From contig DLKT01000008.1 in the NCBI GenBank assembly GCA_002477825.1, positions 1 to 64,000 of the forward strand: a stretch of DNA of 64,000 bases, in the 5' to 3' direction. Positions within the stretch are counted from its first letter, which is position 1, and each line of letters opens with the position of its first letter. The notes under the pieces are model-generated. The model had not been told where the DNA came from. It saw only the letters and a list, made by a program, of their open reading frames with translations, and did not search any database. Below, piece by piece: positions 39,113 through 44,131 of the stretch. The stretch comes from Caryophanales bacterium UBA7581. GTDB lineage: Bacteria; Bacillota_I; Bacilli_A; RFN20; CAG-826. A program made the position numbers and the translations under genes.

Positions 39113-39975
39113 AAACGATTCTCCTTTTGAAAAAGTAAACTATAATAAAATGCTTGATAGCCATTAGGTGACATTCTTTCAATATCTTTTTGATGTTTCT
39201 TTGCAAATTTTAAAAATCGAGTAAGAGATTTATATCCTACATCTTGAAGAAATTTTTTTATAACAAGAGAATTGATTTGGAAATTTTTGTTTTCAAAATA
39301 TTCTTTTTTGTAAATCAAAAACAAAATGCGAATTTCATTTGCGAGTTTTTGGTCTTTTAAACTATACATGAGTTGTTCGAATTCGATAGCCAACATGTTG
39401 GGAAAATAATCGATGCGAAAAAATAGTTCACTACTCTCTTTTTTGAAAAAAGAAAGGACTTCTGCTCGTGTTTTTTTATAATTTTCATTATGATAGACAT
39501 CCATAAAGACATCGTAAAGAGAAGAAATTCTTTTCTTTTTTGCATAAGTTAAAACTTCAGGGTGATAGGTTTTGAAATAAGAGATATTTTTAATCTTTAT
39601 ATTTTGCATGGTTAAAAAATAAATAGGACGACAATCTAAGTAGCGACAATACTCCATCAACCATGTCGTAGCGGTTTGACTCTTCTTAGCTTTCCTTGCT
39701 ATTTCATAAAAATAATTTGCATTCCAAACAAATTGAACATCTTGATCTAATGTTTTTGGATCAACCCAAATCATTTCTAATTGAATATATTTTTTCTTTT
39801 GCTCTAACGGCATAGAAAAAAAGGTAGATGGAAGATAAATATGGTTATCTGTTAATAAACGTTTAAAGTCTTCTTCGTCTATTTGATTATCAACGAGCTG
39901 TTGAAAAATATTTTTGATTACCAAATAATCATCTCTCGTAAATAAATCATCCGACATAATATCATTTTCTTTCAT
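39109..39975 (-). CDS. Uncharacterised helical protein, upstream partner of a coupled pair
   Basis: I do not recognise this 288-residue protein. It appears soluble and mostly helical, with many Lys, Tyr and Phe residues and repeated short helices such as EYCRYLDCRPIYFLTMQNIK and LFLIYKKEYFENKNFQINS. ATG 39975 follows GTGGAGA; an earlier in-frame ATG at 39996 has no ribosome site. It overlaps the downstream gene by 4 nt. With the small genes at 40039 and 40168 it forms a minus-strand block of unknown function. Confidence 0.7.
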   Translation of the reverse strand: MKENDIMSDDLFTRDDYLVIKNIFQQLVDNQIDEEDFKRLLTDNHIYLPSTFFSMPLEQKKKYIQLEMIWVDPKTLDQDVQFVWNANYFYEIARKAKKSQTATTWLMEYCRYLDCRPIYFLTMQNIKIKNISYFKTYHPEVLTYAKKKRISSLYDVFMDVYHNENYKKTRAEVLSFFKKESSELFFRIDYFPNMLAIEFEQLMYSLKDQKLANEIRILFLIYKKEYFENKNFQINSLVIKKFLQDVGYKSLTRFLKFAKKHQKDIERMSPNGYQAFYYSLLFQKENRL

Positions 39976-40038
39976 AACACTTTCTCCACTTTTCATTTTA
40001 TATCAAAAAAGGATAATGTGAAATTGATTTTGGTAGGT

Positions 40039-40149
40039 TTATTTCTTTTTCGTACTATCATGAATTTTAATTCCCATAAGCACTAGAAAAACTTGTTCCA
40101 TAAAACATGCGATTAGGGATATTATCATCAATATTTTTAAAAACACCAT
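40039..40149 (-). CDS. Small membrane peptide (36 aa)
   Basis: This short ORF reads MVFLKILMIISLIACFMEQV and then a second hydrophobic stretch FLVLMGI, ending in a basic tail DSTKKK. It is preceded by AAAGGAGAAC, 18 nt after the stop of the 75-aa gene. One or two membrane passes are possible. It lies in the gap before the 288-aa gene in the same direction. The ribosome site and composition support translation, but it could be chance. Confidence 0.5.
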   Translation of the reverse strand: MVFLKILMIISLIACFMEQVFLVLMGIKIHDSTKKK

Positions 40150-40167
40150 AAATAAATGTTCTCCTTT

Positions 40168-40395
40168 TTATTGATCATCTTTATCGAAAGGTTTTACTTT
40201 TCTTTTTTCTTCTTCTGACATATTTTTAAATTCATCGGAAAATTCATAGCCCATTACATTGATTAAATTTTCGTATTCTTCGGTAGTGAATTCGTTATTT
40301 GCGTACATTGAATATAGAACAATCAATATCATTTGATCGGTATAACCTTTTTCTCTCATTTCATCGAGAAATTCGTTAAATTCTTTAACAGTCAT
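40168..40395 (-). CDS. Small acidic hypothetical protein (75 aa)
   Basis: This 75-residue protein is acidic and helical, with phrases FNEFLDEMREKGYTDQM, ANNEFTTEEYENLINVMG and EEEKRKVKPFDKDD. It begins after a strong AAGGAGG. No signal or membrane segment is seen, and I do not recognise the family. A 36-aa membrane peptide follows after 18 nt, so this may be the first gene of the minus-strand block at 38.3-40.4 kb. Confidence 0.65.
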   Translation of the reverse strand: MTVKEFNEFLDEMREKGYTDQMILIVLYSMYANNEFTTEEYENLINVMGYEFSDEFKNMSEEEKRKVKPFDKDDQ

Positions 40396-40415
40396 TCATA
40401 TTACCTCCTTAAAAT

Positions 40416-40502
40416 AAGGGATAGAGGGAAAGAATTAGAGTAATTAGAAATAAAAACATGAGTTACACACTAGAAGTCGTCAAATATAAATCTCTATCCC
40501 TT
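40416..40502 (-). other. Long-range inverted repeat in the 5' region of the 75-aa gene
   Basis: AAGGGATAGAG (40416-40426) is perfectly complementary to CTCTATCCCTT (40492-40502), 65 bp apart. If transcribed leftward it would enclose an 87-nt structured leader that ends 20 nt before the 75-aa ATG. The remaining 40503-40749 is AT-rich with no gene that I can support. Confidence 0.4.
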
Positions 40503-40749
40503 GTTGAATATAGTTAGATGAAAGCATGAAAGGCTACTTCCATCCACTATTTGAAATGATGATAAAAGGCTTTTAACGATTACCTCTTATCACTTATATT
40601 GTTATGAATATCCTCTTGAATTGCAATTTTTCTAGCATAACTAGCAATCCAAAAAAGAGGAAAAATAAATTATTATATTTTTATGAAATAAAATATAATA
40701 ACAAGAAAAAAATTGAAAAGAAATTTATGAAAAAATAGAGAATAATGTA

Positions 40750-40779
40750 TTGCTTTTTTAATAGATAAAAGGGTAAAAT
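40750..40779 (+). promoter_or_regulatory. Candidate promoter of the serS T-box leader
   Basis: -35 TTGCTT (40750-40755) and -10 TAAAAT (40774-40779) are 18 bp apart, which puts the start near 40786, just before the T-box stem I. Confidence 0.55.
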
Positions 40780-40785
40780 AAAAAT

Positions 40786-41000
40786 GCTCATAGACAAAGA
40801 CGAGTAAAAGGCTATTTTGATATAGAGAGTTGTTGTAGGGTGAAAAACAATGAGAAATGCCTTTGAAATCCACCTTTTAGAGCGAACTTAATCGTTCCGC
40901 TTGCTTCCGTTAAAAGCAATAGAGATTTGTATTTGATAGTGAATACAAAAACGAGGGTGGTACCGCGTCAATTGTTCGTCCCAAAATGAGGGACTTTTTT
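40786..41000 (+). ncRNA. T-box leader upstream of serS
   Basis: The canonical T-box AGGGTGGTACCGCG lies at 40954-40967. It is followed by the terminator GTCCC / GGGAC with a T-run (40978-41000), the alternative to the antiterminator. Stem I begins at GACGAGTAAAAGG, with the AGAGAG bulge region and GGTGAAA distal loop. A TCC triplet in GAAATCCACC (40869-40871) is a suitable serine specifier. Uncharged tRNA-Ser would stabilise the antiterminator and switch on serS. Confidence 0.9.
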
Positions 41001-41023
41001 ATTTTTTAAAAGGAGAATGAACT

Positions 41024-42301
41024 ATGTTAGATTACAATTTAATTAAAACACATCCAGAAGAAGTTGCGGCCGCTTTAAAGAAAAAAGGCTGGGACGTCGA
41101 TTTCACAGAAGTGATTCATAAAATGGATGAAAGACTTTCTTTATTACAAGCAGTTGAAAAAGTTAAAGCAGAGAAAAACGCTTTATCCGCTTCTGTTCCA
41201 CAAGCCAAAAAAGAAGGAAAAGATGTTACAGTTATCTTTAAAAAGGTAAAAGAATTATCGGCTTCAATTGCTGAAGATGAAAAACACTTAGAAGAACTTG
41301 AATTAGAAATTAAGACATTTGTAGAAGCATTACCTAATATTCCAGATCCTGATTTACTTCCTGGGGAAAAAGAAAACAATAAAGTGATTTATACCTTTGG
41401 TGAAAAACCAACCTTTGATTTTGAACCCAAAGATCACGTTGAACTTGCTACCTCTTTAGGTCTTATCGATTATGACCGCGCTGCTAAAATCTCAGGTCGT
41501 GGCACTTGGATTTATACCGGCTTAGGAGCACAACTTGAATGGGCTTTAATCAATTATTTTATTTCCACGCACTTAGCGGATGGTTATACCATGATTTTAC
41601 CGCCTCACTTATTAAATGAAGAAAGTGGTTATACTGCAGGTCAATTCCCAAAATTCAAACAAGATGTTTTCTGGCTTGAAGGACAAGATAAATTTATGCT
41701 TCCAACTGCAGAAACAGCGTTAGTCAATTTACACAGAAAAGAAATCTTATCCGAAGACGAATTACCGAAGAAATATTTTGCCTATACACCTTGCTACCGT
41801 TGTGAAGCTGGAAGCTATAGAACAGAAGAAAGAGGTATGATTCGTGGCTACCAATTCGACAAAGTTGAAATGGTGCAATATACCACTGAAGAAGGATCGG
41901 ATGCTGCTTTTGATGAATTAGTAAGAAAAGCTGCTTCATTAGTAGAAAGATTAGGATTACATTTCCAAATCTCTAAATTAGCCGCTGGTGATTGCTCTCA
42001 TTCAATGGCTCGTACTTATGACGTTGAAATTTGGATTCCAAGCATGGGAATTTATAAAGAAGTTTCTTCCGCTAGTAACGCAAGAGACTATCAAGCACGT
42101 CGTGGTATGATTCGCTATCGCGATTCTAAGACGGGAAAAACCAAGTTCTGCCATACTTTAAATGCTTCTGGCTTAGCCACAAGTCGTTTATTCCCAGCTT
42201 TACTTGAACAATGTCAACAAAAAGATGGCTCCGTCATCATTCCTGATGTTTTAGTACCATTCATGGGTGGTATTAAAGTTTTATATCCAAAGAAAAAATA
42301 A
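41024..42301 (+). CDS. serS: Seryl-tRNA synthetase
   Basis: This 425-residue class II synthetase charges tRNA-Ser. It has the N-terminal antiparallel coiled-coil arm (about 25-105) that grips the tRNA long arm, motif 1 around HLADGYTMILPPHL, motif 2 FRTEERGMIRGYQF-like (YRTEERGMIRGYQFDK) and motif 3 LNASGLATSRLFPALLE. It lies 23 nt after the T-box terminator with AAAAGGAG before the ATG, so its expression should respond to serine starvation. Confidence 0.97.
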   Translation: MLDYNLIKTHPEEVAAALKKKGWDVDFTEVIHKMDERLSLLQAVEKVKAEKNALSASVPQAKKEGKDVTVIFKKVKELSASIAEDEKHLEELELEIKTFVEALPNIPDPDLLPGEKENNKVIYTFGEKPTFDFEPKDHVELATSLGLIDYDRAAKISGRGTWIYTGLGAQLEWALINYFISTHLADGYTMILPPHLLNEESGYTAGQFPKFKQDVFWLEGQDKFMLPTAETALVNLHRKEILSEDELPKKYFAYTPCYRCEAGSYRTEERGMIRGYQFDKVEMVQYTTEEGSDAAFDELVRKAASLVERLGLHFQISKLAAGDCSHSMARTYDVEIWIPSMGIYKEVSSASNARDYQARRGMIRYRDSKTGKTKFCHTLNASGLATSRLFPALLEQCQQKDGSVIIPDVLVPFMGGIKVLYPKKK

Positions 42302-42366
42302 TTTGTTAAAGATTTTTTATAAAAGCGTTGATAAACGAATTGAAATATCATAGACTATAAGTGAGG

Positions 42367-42434
42367 GAAGCCTATAAACGGCCTACTCCGCTAATAAAAA
42401 ATTAGGGAAAGCACCGTTGCTGCGGTGTTTTTTC
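42367..42434 (+). ncRNA. Candidate antisense antitoxin RNA
   Basis: A -10-like TATAAG (42356-42361) precedes GAAGCCTATAAACGG (42367-), and a terminator CACCG / CGGTG with six T ends at 42434. This would give an RNA of ~68 nt with no ORF. Its GGCC-TA-CTCC (42380-42389) can pair with the Shine-Dalgarno region GGAGGGCC of the convergent 31-aa gene (8 bp with a two-base bulge). The 3' parts of the two transcripts overlap at the shared terminator. It could alternatively be a read-through terminator region of serS. Confidence 0.5.
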
Positions 42435-42443
42435 TTTCCCTAA
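42396..42443. terminator. Shared bidirectional terminator of convergent small RNAs
   Basis: The outer stem TTAGGGAAAG / CTTTCCCTAA (42402-42411, 42434-42443) encloses an inner stem CACCG / CGGTG. The plus strand has six T after the inner stem (42428-42433). The minus strand has six T after the outer stem (42401-42396). Confidence 0.8.
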
Positions 42444-42460
42444 ACTTAGAATTTGAAAGA

Positions 42461-42556
42461 CTACTTTTCTTTCTTTTTCTTTTTAGATAGTAACAATCCT
42501 ACTACTTTAAGTATAGCAGCTGCTAATCCCAAAATAGCGGTAATGAATTCTATCAC
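42461..42556 (-). CDS. 31-aa hydrophobic peptide, candidate type I toxin
   Basis: This GTG-initiated peptide has an amphipathic-to-hydrophobic helix (MIEFITAILGLAAAILKVVG, then LLLS) and a strongly basic tail KKKKKEK. That is the layout of membrane-acting type I toxins and also of small bacteriocins or modulins. A strong GGAGGG lies 10 nt upstream but is held in a hairpin (42565-42588). No conserved Pro or Trp of the Fst family is present. The -10 TATAAT (42664-42659) would give an mRNA starting near 42652 and ending at the bidirectional terminator. Sequence similarity was not tested. Confidence 0.6.
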   Translation of the reverse strand: MIEFITAILGLAAAILKVVGLLLSKKKKKEK

Positions 42557-42564
42557 CGTTTAAG

Positions 42565-42588
42565 GCCCTCCTTTTCAGGTTGGAGGGC
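42565..42588 (-). promoter_or_regulatory. Hairpin sequestering the toxin Shine-Dalgarno
   Basis: On the minus strand GCCCTCC (42588-42582) pairs perfectly with GGAGGGC (42571-42565) across a 10-nt loop. The right arm is the ribosome site of the 31-aa peptide. The leader ORF stop codon directly abuts the left arm. Confidence 0.65.
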
Positions 42589-42606
42589 TTATGCATGTAT
42601 ATCCAT
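42589..42606 (-). CDS. Five-codon leader ORF (MDIHA) upstream of the toxin
   Basis: ATG 42606 is preceded by GGAGGTGAT, one of the strongest ribosome sites in the window, yet the ORF has only five codons before TAA. Ribosomes stopping here would cover the left arm of the adjacent hairpin and could free the toxin site, like mok in hok/sok. It is probably regulatory rather than a product. Confidence 0.5.
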   Translation of the reverse strand: MDIHA

Positions 42607-42628
42607 AAGCATCACCTCCGCATTTATA

Positions 42629-42664
42629 GGAGTAACACCGTTATAGGCTTCTAAAAGAATTATA
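42629..42664 (-). promoter_or_regulatory. Toxin mRNA promoter -10 and 5' end repeat
   Basis: TATAAT (42664-42659) is followed 7 nt later by GAAGCCTATAACGGTGTTACTCC (42651-42629). This nearly repeats the 5' end of the opposite RNA (42367-42389). No strong -35 is present. Confidence 0.5.
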
Positions 42665-42778
42665 TAACTATTTGTTAAAAATAAAATAATTTAATCTATT
42701 GTTTTTTACATTAAATTTAATTCGTGTTTTTCAAAGAAAAAATTAGGAATTTTTCATTTTATTTCGTATACGCAATAA

Positions 42779-42862
42779 CTAAAAAATTCCTAAAATAAAT
42801 TTAAAAAATATAGCATGGGCTCTTTTTTCAAGGTTAAATTGCTTTCCTTGATTTCTACCCAT
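42779..42862 (-). pseudogene. Truncated transposase N-terminus (remnant)
   Basis: After AAAGGAGG the frame MGRNQGKQFNLEKRAHAI runs for 27 codons and stops. The opening NQGKQF-LEKR resembles the start of IS30-type transposases, but the rest of the gene is missing. A 12-bp inverted repeat TTAGGAATTTTT / AAAAATTCCTAA (42743-42793) follows and may serve as terminator. Family assignment is tentative. Confidence 0.4.
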
Positions 42863-42993
42863 ATAATTAAATTACCTCCTTTGGGTGAGATTTTTGTTCC
42901 GGGTGGGAACACATTAATCTTACTACATTGGAGTTTTGTCGTACTAAATGCCTGTCTCGACTTTCAAACTGCATTTAGTTTGTCAATTGGGAG
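42861..42993 (-). repeat. Insertion-sequence end repeat, copy 1
   Basis: This 133-bp stretch is nearly identical to the reverse complement of 55697-55830, with a few substitutions and one 1-nt indel. It contains the hairpin ACTAAATGC / GCATTTAGT (42943-42951, 42971-42979), and on the minus strand a ribosome site and ATG at its inner edge. It is best read as the promoter-side end of a decayed insertion sequence. Confidence 0.8.
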
Positions 42994-43084
42994 ACTAACC
43001 TCATGACTTTACAATACGGAATTGAAATCGTTAAAATCTAAATTTTTATTCATATGAAATTATAAACTATGCTATAATAATAAT

Positions 43085-43169
43085 GCCACCGCGATAGGGC
43101 TGGTGTGAACCTGGTCAGGACGGGAACGTAGCAGCCATAAGCATTCAACCTATGTGCGATGGTTTTTTT
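43085..43169 (+). ncRNA. ffs: Signal recognition particle RNA (small bacterial 4.5S type)
   Basis: The conserved apical domain GGTCAGGACGGGAACGTAGCAG (here in two parts, GGTCAGGACGGG and AACGTAGCAGCC) is flanked by complementary arms CCACCGCGATAGG and CCTATGTGCGATGG, and the RNA ends in a T-run. TATAAT lies at 43073-43078, 7 nt ahead. It scaffolds Ffh for co-translational targeting. It is next to tadA, as in many Bacillota. Confidence 0.93.
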
Positions 43170-43196
43170 ATGAAATAAAAAAGGAGGAATTCATGA

Positions 43197-43670
43197 GTGG
43201 AAAAAGAAAAATGGATGAAAGAAGCTCTAAAAGAAGCTAAAAAGGCTTTTGACATTGATGAAGTTCCTGTGGGATGTGTCATTGTGCAAGACGGGAAAAT
43301 CATAGCTAGAGGACATAATTTAAGAGAAAAAACCAATGATCCTACCGCACATGCCGAAATCATAGCCATTCGAAAAGCAACGAAGAAATTAGCGTCCTGG
43401 CGTTTAGAAAACTGTGATGTTTATGTCACAGTAGAACCTTGCTCGATGTGTGCGGGAGCGCTTCTTTGGTGTAGAGTGCGTTCTATTACTTATGGAGCAA
43501 AAGAACCTAAAGGTGGTGCGCTAGGGTCTTCTTATAATTTATTTTCTCAACCGAATTTAAATCATCATCCTTTGATTGAAGGGGGAATATTAGAAGAAGA
43601 ATCAGCCTCTTTAATGAAAGAATTTTTTAAAAGAAAAAGGAATCGTGTTGAAACACATAGAAAAGGTTAA
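43197..43670 (+). CDS. tadA: tRNA-specific adenosine deaminase
   Basis: This 157-residue enzyme converts A34 to inosine in tRNA-Arg(ACG). The zinc site is TAHAEIIAIRKA (His, catalytic Glu) and PCSMCAGAL (two Cys). The start appears to be GTG 43197, giving MEKEKWMKEALKEAKKAF. AGGAGG (43182-43187) is followed first by an out-of-frame ATG at 43193 that opens only 15 codons. It follows the SRP RNA gene, but dnaX, often next, is absent here. Confidence 0.95.
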   Translation: MEKEKWMKEALKEAKKAFDIDEVPVGCVIVQDGKIIARGHNLREKTNDPTAHAEIIAIRKATKKLASWRLENCDVYVTVEPCSMCAGALLWCRVRSITYGAKEPKGGALGSSYNLFSQPNLNHHPLIEGGILEEESASLMKEFFKRKRNRVETHRKG

Positions 43671-43694
43671 ACTAACATAGGGTGATACCTAGTT

Positions 43695-44051
43695 ATGAAA
43701 AAAGTATTCTATTCTACATGTGTTTCTTTTTTATTTATCGTCTTTCTGTTTGGGTTATCAGCAGCGTTAACATTTTTAATCGCACAGCCGATTTATGATC
43801 AAAAACCAATAGAAACAGAAATTCAAGTGGAAGAATATCTAATCACGAGAAGAGAAGAAAATAGAAATCTAACCTTTTATTTAGAAGAGCAAAAAGAAAT
43901 ATCTATGGCAAAGGTGATTGTACTTTCATACTCTATTTATGACATGGAAAAAAATCCATTCGTTTTTATAGTTGAAACACCACAAAATTATATTCACGCA
44001 ACAGTAAATCAAGGAGGCTTTGCTTCAGGAATTGTTGTAGAAAAAAGTTGA
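43695..44051 (+). CDS. Hypothetical single-pass membrane protein
   Basis: This 118-residue protein has one N-terminal membrane segment (FLFIVFLFGLSAALTFLIA, about 13-31) and an ~85-residue extracytoplasmic beta-rich domain, ending FASGIVVEKS. I do not recognise the family. It starts 24 nt after tadA and could be cotranscribed with it. No Cys follows the hydrophobic segment, so it is not a lipoprotein. Confidence 0.65.
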   Translation: MKKVFYSTCVSFLFIVFLFGLSAALTFLIAQPIYDQKPIETEIQVEEYLITRREENRNLTFYLEEQKEISMAKVIVLSYSIYDMEKNPFVFIVETPQNYIHATVNQGGFASGIVVEKS

Positions 44052-44131
44052 AAAAAATATTACGCTATGTTTCTCTTTTTGCTTAATTTTATGTATAATA
44101 AAATTACAATTTAATTTTGAGGAGAACCATC

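Noticed and set aside
40503..40749. Short frames on both strands in the gap upstream of the T-box (for example MEVAFHAFI)
   Set aside because: None has a convincing ribosome site together with useful length or composition.
42302..42360. A terminator immediately after serS
   Set aside because: No hairpin with T-tract lies there; the first one is the bidirectional terminator at 42396-42443, which may also end serS transcripts.
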